Assembly: GCF_036850765.1 (NCBI RefSeq)
Contig: NC_089493.1
Span: 189,861,140-189,925,139 of the forward strand
Length of the DNA stretch: 64,000 bases
From: Saccopteryx bilineata
Taxonomy: Eukaryota; Chordata; Mammalia; Chiroptera; Emballonuridae
Reading direction: 5' to 3'
Part shown: piece by piece, positions 1 through 10,987 of the stretch
Layout of the letters: each line of letters begins with the position of its first letter
How positions within the stretch are numbered: position 1 is the stretch's first letter
Notes under the pieces: model-generated
Told to the model about the DNA's origin: nothing
Seen by the model: the letters and a program-made list of their open reading frames with translations, nothing else
Databases searched by the model: none
Program-made: the position numbers and the translations under genes

Positions 1-370
1 CGGAAGAGGCCTCTGTTCACAATGTCCCCAGGAGCCTTGACATCCCTTCACACCTATCTCTGGTCCTTCCTCCCGACCTTCCTGTCTCCGTGGACTGGAA
101 GCTCTAAGAAGGTGGGGCCCACAGGCCTGTGTATTCTACTTGCTTCTGTTTCCCCCAGAACTAGCATTTGATAGGCTCAAAAAGATACTCTGATGGCTGC
201 ACGGACGAGTGACTACGAGGATGTGCCAGCATTCTCCGTACTGTCAGAGCTCGGAACGCACCCCTTTTCTGCTTCCTCTTCCCTGGCTCCCATAACTCAT
301 TGCTGACCAGCTGTGCCGCGTGGTCCCCATGGACGCTTCCTTCCACCTCCGGCTGCTCTCTCCCCAGGGC

Positions 371-463
371 GAGCCCAGATCCCTCGGGTGTGACCATGGC
401 GGCATCTCCAGCCCAGGGTGAGCCCAGATCCCTCGGGTGTGACCCCGGCGGCATCCCCAGCCC
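371..463. repeat. Two-copy 49-bp tandem duplication
   Basis: The unit begins GAGCCCAGATCCCTCGGGTG at 371 and again at 420, with few differences through the following GGCGGCATC and CCAGCCC. Two copies are visible, and the second fades near 463. It lies in single-copy intron and has no coding meaning that I can support. Confidence 0.85.
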
Positions 464-839
464 CGGCCTTCCCCGTTCCACCTCCTCGTCCTCGCCTTCT
501 CCTCTGGAACGCTGTCTCCATCATGACCTTCCCCAGGCCAGAAACCAGCGGCTCTCTTGGTATCTGCATCTACAGTGCAGACTGCTGGCCGCCAAGGCTT
601 TCGGCCGCCCAGCCTCCTCTTTCCTTTCTCACCTTATCCCCTATTGTTCCGCCTCATAACCACCCCCCGCCCCAGGGGACGGCTCTGCCGTGTCCGTGAG
701 ACACACCTTATGCAGGCTTGCCTCCACACTGTGCACACGCTATTTGCCTTGCTCGCGCTGTGAAATCCAATCATTGTTCCGGCCCAGCTAAAGTCTTTAG
801 AAGCCTGGCAGTAACAAAGGACTACAGCAGTAAGAGTGG

Positions 840-1080
840 CTAGAACTTTCTGAACAGCTTCATGTGTCAAGCACGGCGCTATGTTATTTACAGGCATTAT
901 TTTATTAACCTGCACAAATACCCTAGGAGGTTAAGTATAATTCTCAGCCTCATCTTCTAGTGGAGGAAACCCAGGCTCAGAAGTGACCAGTAATGTACTC
1001 AGGGTCACAGACTCGGTCGGTAGACAGAACAGCTGGAAATCAGACGCAGATCTGTCAGACTCCAAAGCCATGACGCTAAC
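840..1080 (-). repeat. MIR SINE remnant
   Basis: Read on the minus strand this follows the MIR consensus. The plus strand shows the reversed core: a GCACGGCGCTATGTTATTTACA-like head, then GGAAACCCAGGCTCAGAAG and a GGGTCACAGA block, ending in GACTCCAAAGCCATG. Divergence is high, as expected for an ancient tRNA-derived SINE shared by mammals. Confidence 0.8.
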
Positions 1081-2939
1081 CTTCAGCCAACACTGCCTAA
1101 AGTGATTTTCCTTCTCTGAGCTCTCTTAACCCTTTACTGCGGCATAGCCACTCATTGGCCAATTTTCATGCAGATCATTAACTCACAGAACATTCTCTTG
1201 TATGCCTGTGTTTTCTTGCCCCTGGTTTTACCGTAAGCCACCTGAGAACATGAATTGTACTTTTGGGACTTGCAGTTTCTGGCCAACAAATGTGAACTGA
1301 CTGAACTGATTTAGAGGTGTTAAGACATCAGTCCATCTTCAGTTTTTTTGGTTAATTCATCCTTTAAGCACTGAGTTTCTCCCCTCTCCGCCCAGGGCCA
1401 CATACTGACCCTGGGTATCAACCAGAGAGATCCTTCTCGTTCAGCCGCTTGAGAAGCACACGTCTGTGTGGCCCGGGGAAGGGGAGCCCGACAGTAGTTT
1501 CCTAGTGACACAGGAGTCTCTGACCACAGACCCCTGCTTCTTTTAACCCCCGGGGCCTTTGTGAAGTTAAAGATATTACACAGGAAAATAACAACAATGA
1601 ACCCTAAACCCCCAGGCACTATTGAGGGCCACTGGGAGATTTAATCACTTTCCTGGGAATCAAAAATGTAGTAGGAATTACACAGCCCTGTTTCTGTATC
1701 ACCAGAATATGTTTGTTGTTGTTAACTGGCCCATTTAAAATGAGAGCCATGAGATGGGACAGATATAGCACTTTATATCTGTGAAGTAAAATGTTAATTT
1801 AGGGCTTAATCATCAAGAAGCTGGTTGACCTCGAGTTTGTCACTGCCTTCTCAGGTCCTCGATGTTCTCACCTCCGACCTGCTCTCCAAGCTCCCCTCTT
1901 GCCTTCATTTCGGGGCTGCTAATTAACACAACCTCTCAGTTTTGGTTTATGTGCACAATCTGGAGTCACCTTCCCTGAGCTCTGTCTGCCCCGCCCGTCC
2001 TTGTCCGCTCTGGGGCAAACACGTCCAGGGGAAGCAGCGGGCAGCCTCCTGTTGGGAGCTCCCGGCAAGGTCCGCCCGCCCTCTGCTCCCTTCACCCCAA
2101 CACGCCTCGCCCTCGGCTGTACTTTGCACGTTCACTGTCCAAAGCTCTCCAAGTTCTCAGCAACGAGGAGGTAGCTAGCTGCACCTGGAAGCCATCAGCA
2201 CCTTCCCAGGATGCTCCAATCCCAACAGTCCTCACAGGGAAGAGAGCCAGCTAACGTAGTTTAAGGAAACCCCCTGCAAGATTTCTCAAGTTGAATGTGA
2301 GCCCGTGGAGGAGGCCGGTGGGCAGAAATGTCTGCTCCCACCAACCAGACCTTCTCTGATCCTCTCCAAACACAGGCCCTGAAAACAGGGACACGGTGGG
2401 GTGGGCAGAAAATTCAGAAGGCATATTCTTCATGAGCGTGAGGAGACACTGACAGCAACAAGCAGTGAAAGCCAGGTAGGACATGACCAAGGCTATGTGG
2501 CAAGTTCAACACTCCACGACGGAACAGTCCTGCGTGGCTTGCCGCCACGGGCTTACCCAGTGAGAAAGTGACACAGAGCTGCGCATGCGTGCGCGCGCAC
2601 ACACAAATGAGCGCGCGTAAATCCGCGGGATCTGAAGACTGAGGTCGGTGGAATATACCCATGTTGGTTTCCTGATTTTGATATATGCCATAGTTATTAT
2701 GTAAGATGTCAGTGTTGGGAGAAAACTGGGTGCAACCATACCTAGACCTGGCTACCATTCGGTGAAACTTCCTGTGAACCATTAATTATTTCAAGTAAAA
2801 ATAAATGAATAAAAAAATAGAAGAGCCTAGTGAATTGGATCGGTCTGTGTGTCCCCAGGATCCTGGGACACAAGTCCGAGTGCTCTCTCACAAGATTCTA
2901 CTAATAACAGTGAGATCGTCAGCATCACAGCCATCAAGC

Positions 2940-2940
<1 letters not shown>

Positions 2941-2978
<38 letters not shown>
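2941..2978. repeat. (ATC)n microsatellite
   Basis: An uninterrupted ATC trinucleotide run of 38 bases lies about 415 bp downstream of the SLIT3 exon. It is likely to be length-polymorphic. A frame across it reads as poly-histidine, which is an artefact of the repeat. Confidence 0.97.
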
Positions 2979-2984
2979 GGCTCC

Positions 2985-3175
2985 CATGTAATGAACAGGT
3001 ACCCTGTGCGATGCAGTTGAGTATCTAAAATATTTCCTCATTTGCATCCGCACCCCCACCCGGCTCTCATCCCCGTTTTACAGCCGATAATGACACCAGA
3101 AGCAGCAGAGTTGAGTCCCAGGCCACAGAGCTACTGCGGGGCCAGCCTCTGACCCAGGTGGGACCCTGACGCTCA
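2985..3175 (-). repeat. MIR SINE remnant next to the exon
   Basis: The plus strand shows a reversed MIR: CCCCGTTTTACAGCCGATAATG, then a GAGTCCCAGGCCACAGAGCTAC block and GGCCAGCCTCTGACCCAGGT. It is ancient and diverged. It ends about 220 bp from the exon, on its downstream side. Confidence 0.65.
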
Positions 3176-3393
3176 CACCTGGGGACGAACAACCAGGGAA
3201 GGGCAGGGCTGCGTGGAGCTGTGGTGGCATTCCACGTGTGCTCCCTGGGAACCGCTGGGGCGCGTCCCCCCCCTCGCTGTGTCTCCGTGGCAGCACGCGC
3301 ACGCACGGGGAGCCCGCCTCCCTGTCCCGTCCCTCACCCCTGCTCTGGCCAGACGGCCACACGTGCAGCGAAGCAACAGAAAACATCACTCAC

Positions 3394-3465
3394 AGGTTCC
3401 TCACGTCGGCGATGCCGCGGAACGCCTTCCTCGGGACGCCCAGGATCTGGTTCTCGCTCAGGTCT
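3394..3465 (-). CDS. SLIT3: SLIT3 internal exon: one leucine-rich repeat, 72 nt
   Basis: SLIT proteins are secreted ligands of ROBO receptors that steer axons and vessels; the N-terminal leucine-rich repeats form the receptor-binding domains. This exon reads on the minus strand as one repeat, with a D-L-S-E-N start, the core [14 protein letters not shown], and an end in ADVRNL. The family pattern is LSENQI..IPRKAFRG..D.KNL. The G-V/I-P, the GI and the DV.NL positions fit SLIT3 better than SLIT1 or SLIT2, from memory of those proteins. The acceptor is a polypyrimidine tract (CTCTTCTCTTCCTGTTTAG) ending at 3466, and a TTAAC some 30 nt upstream could be the branch point. The donor is CT|GTGAGT. 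The exon is 72 nt and phase 2 at both ends, the standard repeat-exon unit of SLIT genes, so it can be skipped or added without a frameshift. No stop and no damaged splice site is visible. SLIT2 or SLIT1 is possible but less likely. Confidence 0.9.
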
Positions 3466-4195
3466 CTAAACAGGAAGAGAAGAGGCACACGGAGTTAACC
3501 GCCCAGGCCTGGCTTTATCTGCATCTCATTATGATAACAAAACCCCTCGGAGGCTGTTTGGGGACTGTTTAGTCTCAGGCCCCAGGCTGCTACAAGCATT
3601 CGCATTGTTCCTCCAGAGACCGCCTTCACTGAAATGGTTACCAGGCAGGAGCAGCTCGCCTCCAGGGCGGGCTCTGTGGGTGGTCTCACACCTCCAGGCC
3701 ACGAGCCAAGACGCTGGGTTATTTGTTGCACACACTGCACTCAAGTCTCTGTTTTGCCACCTCCCAGGAACGACCCCTTGCCCCTCCTCCCCCGCAGGTG
3801 TCCCTCCTCCACGGCAGGGTCAACGCCATTCCATTTTCCATCTCTCAGGGACCCTCGGCCTTTGTCATCTGGGATTGGAGCGGAGCCTGGCCATCCTGGT
3901 ATCCTGATAGGGAACGGCCTCCCCGCTCCTTCTGGAGCCCCGAGACCCCTGGGGGCCCCCTGGATCATCTCAGTGATAGGCCTGATGAATTCAAATTGCA
4001 CTTTCCACAAAGCCATCCCAAATGGGGGCTCCATTGGCACCTCCTGGACTATTAGGCAGTGCTAACGATGCTTTGAGGAGGGAGGGCAAGGGACAGCGAG
4101 TCAGCTCTCGAATCTTCTGCCAGAGTCCCCTTTGAGAATCCTGAAAGCCTCGGTGTCCTTTCCTAAGACCCCTGCAGCCTTTCCCGTTTCGTTCT
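3466..4195 (-). other. SLIT3: Intron just upstream of the exon, single-copy
   Basis: This is the start, seen from the exon, of the upstream intron that fills the rest of the window to 64000. The first 40 bases carry the splice acceptor tract. The remainder is GC-moderate, single-copy looking sequence. Overlapping frames of 100-143 codons here share no recognisable domain and I treat them as chance. Confidence 0.6.
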
Positions 4196-4441
4196 CCTAT
4201 TTTATTTTATTTTATTTTATTTTTATTTTTTGTTAGACCAAACACATGCACTTGTTTTCATTCATACCTCAAGCTGCTTGGGATCTCAGTGAATAACTGA
4301 TCATATATATATGTATATCTATAGTTATATATATCAACCATATATATACACACATGTGCATAATATATAGTTATCTATCTCCATTATTTTGAAAAGAACA
4401 CAAAAAAACGTTTGGATATTGAAGCAAAAAAAAAAAAAAAA
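4196..4441. repeat. (TTTTA)n, AT-rich dinucleotide tract and A run
   Basis: A TTTTA pentamer run at about 4199-4230 is followed by TATATA-rich sequence at 4300-4370 and a pure A run at about 4426-4441. The A run plus adjacent sequence may be the tail of a decayed retroelement. Confidence 0.8.
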
Positions 4442-4469
4442 TGACCTACCCAGACACAACCACTGTTAC

Positions 4470-4780
4470 CAATTAGGAATAATTTATATATAAACTTCAC
4501 CAACATGATCTCATAGCATACAGTCTGTTATAACCTCTTTTTTCACTTATTATATTGAGAACATCTGTTCATGTCATTAACAGTACATCTACGCCAACAT
4601 TTTTAATACCTGTATATGACCTAGTTGTGTCAATGGCTATATGATCCCACATTGTTGGGTATTAATTAATTAGTTAAATCAACTGATTTGCTGTTTTAGG
4701 AAACATTAGGATGAATTTTCCCGCCCACATAATTTGGGGACATTTGTTCCTTGGTATAAAGTCCTATACAGAGCAGGTGC
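4470..4780 (-). mobile_element. Old LINE-1 3' UTR fragment
   Basis: The plus strand reads as a reversed L1 3' region: CATCTGTTCATGTCATTAACAGTACATCTAC, then GCTATATGATCCCACATTGTTGGGTATT. This phrase order is typical of L1M-type 3' ends in mammals. Heavily diverged; subfamily not assigned. Confidence 0.6.
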
Positions 4781-5084
4781 TGGGTCACCGGGTAAACACG
4801 CGTTTAAGTGCTCAGTTGACCTAGAGTCAGTGCACCAAGGGCCACTCCCAAGCTGACTTCCCAGGGACACCTAATCAAGAGCCGTAGATGGCTCTGGAAA
4901 GAGAGGTCAGATCACCGTCCTCCAGCAGACCGGGGCCATCTAAATGACCATTTTGCAAGGGGGCAGGAAGAGAAATAGAAGGCAGAAGAGAGGTTCTGCT
5001 TTTCTCCTCTGGCCTGCTGAGGGGACCTGTCCCGCTCTGAGCTGGCGAAAACGCGCCACCTGGGTCGTGGCTGGGGCCACGGCT

Positions 5085-5262
5085 AAGCTCCCAGGCATGG
5101 CTCAGCGTCGGGGCAGGGCGCAGATCTGAGCTCCCAGGCGTGGCTCAGCGCCGGGGCAGGGCGCAGATCTGAGCTCCCAGGCGTGGCTCAGCGCCGGGGC
5201 AGGGCGCAGATCTGAGCTCCCAGGCGTGGCTCAGCGCCGGGGCAGGGCGCAGATCTGAGCTC
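5085..5262. repeat. 43-bp minisatellite, four copies
   Basis: Four head-to-tail 43-bp units run at 5085-5127, 5128-5170, 5171-5213 and 5214-5256, with a six-base partial fifth (GAGCTC). Units 2-4 are identical by eye; unit 1 differs at a few positions. Each unit holds GAGCTC and CAGATCT, and is GC-rich with GCGCCGGGGCAGGGCGC. Because 43 is not a multiple of three, all three minus frames read through, so overlapping frames share the same C-terminal string. That is an artefact, not a gene. Confidence 0.97.
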
Positions 5263-7499
5263 GAGAGGCTCCTTGGGCTGAGTAACAGGACGCTCCCCGT
5301 CTGAAATCCGGTTTCCTCTGTCTGCCACCGGTGTAAGTGCATTTAGAGGTGCGGTGAGCCTGCTGCAGGCCCCCCCCCCCCCCGGCTGGGCCTGATTCAA
5401 TGAGCAGGGCTCCGGCCTGGAGTCGGGGCACTGGACAAAGCCCACGGTGACAACAAAGGTCAGGCAGTGTCACCAAGGCCGCTCCTCTGCTCTCCATCAG
5501 CCTCCACGAGTAGGGGGCCCAGGCCCTGTCATCTGACTAATGCAATTGCCACCAGGCATCTGGGCCATGCCCAAGGCTCTGGCAGCCACAATGGTCTCAT
5601 CTCCTCCGCCAAGCACAGGCTGGTCTCCGGGACAGCAAGCCCCCGCCCACGCCCCTCCCAGGCTCGCTGCTGTCTTTGGCCACTTTAGGAAACAGCTCGG
5701 GCCACACTCCCGGCAAATGGCTGGTGAGCAAACTCCAGGCCGGGGGAGCAGACAGGAAGAGGGGTTTAGAAGTGTCACCTCTAACCATGCTGGGAAGCTA
5801 CCAGAAGGGGCACATACATGCCCCAGCAGCGCATGAACCCCTTTACGTTTAAGGCACCCCCCGCCACACAGAAGGAACAGCAGTCACATGAAGGTTCTGG
5901 TTTGCGGTGCGGTGGGCCGGAGAGAAGAGAGCAGTGTTTAAGCAGAAAAGTCCGGTGGAGTGGCCAGGGAATCTCCCACAGAAAGCAGTCACGCTGGCGA
6001 AAGCCTGCCCTTGCCACCTGGGTGTCTGTTCTCTGTTTTCCTGCTGTAAGTATCCCCAGTCCTGCTGCGAGTTCACGGAGCCCGGGGTAAATAAAGCTTG
6101 GCTCCCCTCCTGCCACGACTGAGCAAAACAGGAGATTGTAGGGAGTTTATCTGTTCTCCATGACCATCTGCTTATACATTTTATTAATTTTATTTCCCAT
6201 TGAGCCTCTCTTCTCTGGCTAACAACGCCGCTGCCATTGGTCTGCGGGAGCGTATATTGATTTCATAAATACCTTCAGTAGGCTGACAAACTGACAACTT
6301 TAATGGGGTTGCTGATGGGGCGTGCAGGAGGCTTCGGGAGAGGGGGCTGCCGCTTCATTTTCGGTAACTGTCCCTTCGCAATTACCTCGGGGGGCCTTTG
6401 TGAGGGTCCCTAATAGTGTGTTTATCCCAGCGTGGTGCCAGAGCATGGAGCTATTGTTAAGTACTATCCTTGAGAGAGACAAGAGCCACCATTTTCCGCT
6501 GACACTTAAATAAAAATAACAAAATCTATCCGTGGAGGGCTCAAGAGCTCAGTTCGGGCCAATTGCTCGTTGAGGCTTGAGTACCTTATCCTTCCTGAGG
6601 GGAAGTGCTGGGAGGCAGCCAGGAAAAGAGATTTTGCTTTTTATTATAAAAAACAAAACAAAAACAACCTTAGATGGAAGATATGAGGTTGGAGTAGGGT
6701 GGGAGAGAGCTGAGCTGGGGGTTTCTGGGAGCTCAAGATGGCTGGCGGGAAAGGCTTCCTTGGTTGGGAAGTGGGGTTATGAATTGGGACGCCTTTTTGA
6801 ATAATTAGACTTCTTAAAGAAAGGGAACTGCATTAGCTAAAGTGCATTTTCCTGCTTCCGGAAAATGATTAACCGACTGATTATTCCATCCAAAAACACA
6901 AGAACCATAGAGGACTTATTAAGGAGACAGTAAGTCAAATAGAAGTTGGCAAGAACCAATATATCCCCCGTCCAGCCATCTCCCCACCCCCTTTTTTTAA
7001 TTTACTAAAATGCTTTGGACACAGATTAACTTTCTTCGCAAATTTATTATTGCTTCATCTACCTTGGGACGGGAACTGCAGACACTTTGATAAATGGATT
7101 GAAAGGTTGTCTAGTTCCAGCGGAGCTTTTGAAATGCTTCCCGGGGCTCTCCCTGCAATGTCAGGCATGCTTTGTTCTCTGAGCAACAGTGAGTGACAGT
7201 CCCCACCCTCATCCCCAGCCCGGCCCACCCCATGCTTCCACCCGGCGAGATGGAGAGGCGAGCAGCAGGAAAACAGACTGCCCTTGGCCCCCCCGGGAAC
7301 AACAGGCTCATCCCAGGCCCAACTGTGCTTCCGGGAAGTCCTGTCTATGTTTCTGGTGATGGTGGGGTTGGTGGTGGGGGAATTCGCTCCTAGATATTCA
7401 ATCTCTAGTCATTCAGCAGATACGAAACGGGCCTCGGGAGCTCCCTCAGCCTTGGGGAATTCTTGTTTCTGAGGCGGGTGGAGCCACTTCTTCCCTATA
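5263..7499. other. Single-copy intron; possible conserved block at 6150-6520
   Basis: No exon is visible. A C run lies at about 5371-5384. The AT-balanced block 6150-6520 has little repeat character and contains TTATTAATTTTATTTCCC and GGAGCGTATATTGATTTCATA, the texture of a conserved non-coding element. That is an impression, not a measured result. The rest is unremarkable. Confidence 0.45.
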
Positions 7500-7670
7500 G
7501 GATCGTGCCAACTACTGAAATGCTCCGTGCCTCAGTTTCCCCACCTGTACAGTAGGACTTACTCGACAGGCTTCCGAGGTTCATCGTGAGGGTGAAACGG
7601 GTTGATGTGCACGTGTACTTCACACAGCAGCTGGAATCCTGCAGTCGTTCAATGAATGGCTGCGTTCATT
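7500..7670 (+). repeat. MIR SINE remnant
   Basis: MIR in plus orientation: GTGCCTCAGTTTCCCCACCTGT is near-consensus, followed by CAGTAGGACTTACT and a CGTGAGGGTGAAACGGGTTGATG block, ending in TTCAATGAATGGCTG. Confidence 0.8.
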
Positions 7671-7845
7671 TCTCAGACTCCCGCTCCACACACACCCCCC
7701 CCCACCGCCCATTTAGCCCTGAATTCACATCCTCCTCAGGACACGTGCCTGCAACTCTGCAAAGAACAAAGTACACGAGTGCTGCTGATGCTCTTCCCGT
7801 ACAATCTGGGGGAGGAGTAGAGCTTGCCTCCTCTATCATCTAGGC

Positions 7846-8214
7846 CAGGGGTCTCAAACTCGCGGCCCACCGAACAATTTTGTGCGGCCCGCAGACTAAT
7901 GCACGAAGTTCAAAATATTTTGGATAAAATTAAGTAAGCCTAGGGGCCTACTTGTATTTTTCATTTCTCTAGCATCCTAGCTAGATATTAGCTTAGTTAA
8001 CAGCAGTTGTGATGAGAACTACAGTTTCTGGTCGTTTTGTGACACTGAGTAAACTGCATGTACGATTGTGCTTGTTGTACTGATTTTTTTTGGTTTTCAA
8101 CTGCAGTGAGAAAAGTGTTGCATAACAGTTGCCTTTTGTAGACCTAGTGCGGCCTGCCGAATGGTTGTGATCTTGCTCTGCGGCCCACATGCTGAGTTGA
8201 GTTTGAGACCCCTT
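7846..8214 (+). mobile_element. Non-autonomous hAT element, copy 1 (369 bp)
   Basis: The left end is CAGGGGTCTCAAACTC and the right end is its near inverted repeat, GAGTTTGAGACCCCTT with the last base mutated. Flanking 8-mers ATCTAGGC (7838-7845) and ATCTAGAA (8215-8222) form a decayed 8-bp target duplication, the hAT signature. There is no transposase frame, so it must have been moved in trans. A sister copy in opposite orientation lies at 10988-11375. I do not assign a database name. Confidence 0.9.
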
Positions 8215-9879
8215 ATCTAGAAAGCAGTACCCATTTTTGATTCTAGATTCTTTTGGATGAGACAGGAGAGGTTGGTCCAGGAGAACGGGGTCTGTCTTGG
8301 GGGTGGGGGTGGGGGGCTCTCTCAGAAACAGACACTTAGCCAGGTGATGGCCTCATAAGGTGCCCCTGGGAGAGACCAGTACGGGACGGAGGAGCAGCAC
8401 GGAGAAGGGGGATCAAGGACAATTAGGTTAAATCCTGCCTTAGCCCAACAGCCTGGGAGCTCCTGTCTCTCATGTTTGCAGCCCTGCGCCAGGCAGTCCT
8501 TGGCCAGAGCCCCAGGAGAGACGCAGACTCCCTGGCTCCACCTGTTCTCCGTAAGGCTGGACGAGGTAGCTCCAGGGACCCAAGGACAGCTTGCTGGGGA
8601 GATTCCCAGCCATGACCTTCAGCAGCGAAGTCCAAAGAAGCCGGAGATGGGAGACCGCGTCAGTGCAGGGGGTTCACGGGATCTAATCCAAAGCATTTCC
8701 TAAGAAGCCTTCAAGGACAGCTCCCCTAAATCAAGAAGTTCTCAGAAGGTTTTGTTTTTTTCAGAAATGACACATCCAGGACCAAAGATCAAGAGGCCAC
8801 GGCAGGAAGCTAACCGGCCGAAGAAAACGGAAACAACCCAGTCTGGAAACTTCTTCGTCTAAACCCTCAAACCCCTTGCTTGCACTGCGACCAATCAGGT
8901 GCCTTTTCAGTGGGAGAAAAAAATAAACCATCAACTCTTGATTAGCTAAACTAAATGAGAAAGCGATCTGAGTTTGGACCCATTATATTTTGGATGCATT
9001 TGGAACCATGAATTGGATTTAGGATCAGGACAGTGGATTACCATTCTGATTCTCTTTTGGCCTGAGTTTGCATTAAAATTCCTTTCCCAGTCACTGCCCA
9101 GTAGGAAGGAAAACTTCCCATTGGTGCAGTAGGTATCAATCAAAACTCATTTAGGGATTTCTGAATTTCTGATGGATAATCCACGAATCCACGATTTCTT
9201 GTATTCTCAGTATCACCATCCCTAACAAAAGTGAGCCCTGTCCCTCCCAACCCCAAGTCCTAACACAGAGGAACTAGGACACAGCACTCTGCTCCAGAAA
9301 CCACAGAGAAAGATCATCGTTTTTGCTTACGTTATACGGCAGGAGGGACAGACACGCAGGAAAAAGTGTTCCCTGGGGGTTTCCCAACGTGGACTTCAGG
9401 GAGGATTTATCGTCAAAGGCAAATCTCTTTTGCAGGCGATTTATCTTAACGAGCAAGACTCTGTGTTTGCAGTTGGGCCACTGTCAAAACCAAACGTGCT
9501 GCAAGCATGTATCCCAGCTGAGAAGCCCTGGTACCTCCGGGCACGGCGCCCGGTCAGCGGCACCCTTTGTCCGAGGGAGATGACAGGGAGCCACTGAGTT
9601 GTTTCCTGAAAGAACCGCCACCTATCTCAGCAGTCCAGAGAATCAAAGTGTGAACGGGGGACAAAAAAAACCCCCAAAAAACAACAACACCTCAACACCT
9701 GGTTATCCCCACTGCTCCATTTGGGTTTCTGAGTATTGCATGGCAGCAGGAATTTACTTTGCTTGCTCCCTTGATGTTAAAAGTTACGGAGGGAAAGATC
9801 ACAGGAAGAGCTCCTTCTGTGCTGCCTTCTCCGACGGGCTTATGAGCAGAGTCCCAGTCATACCGTTCAGATTCTGAGA
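8215..9879. other. Single-copy intron
   Basis: No gene and no repeat that I can name. Includes a G-rich stretch near 8300. Short open frames here have no family resemblance. Confidence 0.4.
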
Positions 9880-9995
9880 CAAGGAACTGAGCGCCTACTG
9901 CGTGCTACGCCACGTTCTATACTGAGATACCGAAGGGAACAGAACCACGTTTCTGTCCCCTGGAGCTGGCATTCTCCTCGACTCCAGCTACAAAT
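9880..9995 (-). repeat. L2-like remnant
   Basis: The reversed L2 3' pattern is visible: GAACTGAGCGCCTACTGCGTGCTACGCCACGTTCTATACTGAGATACCGAAGGGAACAGAACC in broken form, followed by TGGAGCTGGCATTCT. Ancient and diverged. Confidence 0.6.
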
Positions 9996-10699
9996 CCACA
10001 GACCCCCCTCCTTGTATGAAGGTGAGATCAACGCCTCCACGCTGCAGCGGCCTGGGTCTGCCCTTTGCCACACGGAGAAAGCCTGCCTCTACACTCACCC
10101 TGACACTGTTCCCCACCCACACGGGAAATAAGTCCCAGCTTTGCTTTCCTCGAGGCCCCGGATTCTTTCTCGTTTTCAGGGGGTGTGCGGGGCTGGGGGG
10201 GGGTTGGAAAGAGAAGGGAAAAGATGACAATCTCAGTCACTGGGCTTGCAGGGATGCAGGCTTGTCTCATCAAGTACTTCGGTCTTGTCTTGCCAAGTGC
10301 ACGGTTTGATAAGCATCAGGACAGTGCGGAGATGTTGTTCAGAGCTGGCGTGTCACCGGCGGCTGTTCTCACAGTGGGGCTCAGGGACGGCTGTCAGACG
10401 GTGCTTTGAGAAAATAGAGATCCCTTTTTAAAAAATAATTTTAGGTGTGATCACGGTGTTGTGGCTATGTTTCCTTTCATTTATGTCTTTACCTTTGAAA
10501 AACACATACCGAAATAATTAAGGATGAAATGATCTGTGGTTTTTCTTCAAAATACCATAGAAGGAGGGGGAGTGAGGCGAGGGACAGATGCGACAAGAGC
10601 GGCCACGAATTGATTAGACGTGGTACTGGATGGGTACGAAGCGGGTTCTTTTAGCATCTGTGCTTGACTTGTATAGATATGTGAAAATGTCCGTTAAAA

Positions 10700-10800
10700 A
10701 AAATACAACAACTTTAAATGCAGGTCCCTGGGACCCACCCCAGACCTAGGGCACCAGAGACCCTGGCGATGGGCTCTGCAGTCTAAATTTTGAATAGGTT
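10700..10800 (+). repeat. MER5-like hAT fragment
   Basis: GGTCCCTGGGACCCACCCCAGA followed by GGGCTCTGCAGTCTAAATTTTGAATAGGTT resembles the internal part of MER5-type hAT elements. Short and degraded, so the call is weak. Confidence 0.4.
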
Positions 10801-10804
10801 CGAG

Positions 10805-10979
10805 AACGTGGGTAGAATGCTTAGGGCGTGGGATTCGGTGCCAAGTCCACATCCCAGCTGTGCCCCGTAAAGGGCCACATGCCTTTTGAGAACATCAAAT
10901 TCAATTCTCCGAGCCTCACTTGTGCTCCTGTGAAACTGGGCTCAGCATTGCAGTAATGAACAAGCAAGTGCTTTCTACC
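10805..10979 (+). repeat. MIR SINE remnant
   Basis: Plus-strand MIR: GTAGAATGCTTAGGGCGTGGGATTC, an ATCCCAGCTGTGCC box, CTCCGAGCCTCACTTGTGC and GAAACTGGG-like core. The hAT at 10988 sits at its 3' end. Confidence 0.7.
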
Positions 10980-10987
10980 CTCTATGC

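Larger units (their letters stand above)
1..3393 (-). other. SLIT3: SLIT3 intron downstream of the LRR exon (partial)
   Basis: This is intron 3' of the exon at 3394-3465, read on the minus strand. It begins with the donor GTGAGT, seen on the plus strand as ACTCAC at 3388-3393. It runs off the window edge. It holds a 49-bp duplication, two MIR remnants and an ATC microsatellite. The stretch 1100-2940 shows no gene and no repeat I can name with confidence. I looked for the next SLIT leucine-rich-repeat exon and did not see it. The assignment depends on the exon call. Confidence 0.75.

Noticed and set aside
2941..2978. Poly-histidine coding segment
   Set aside because: It is a pure ATC microsatellite in intron; no exon borders.
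9650..9700. Possible retroelement tail at the AACCCCC/AAAACAACAAC run
   Set aside because: No element body, no duplication and no TTCAGAAAA-type end nearby.
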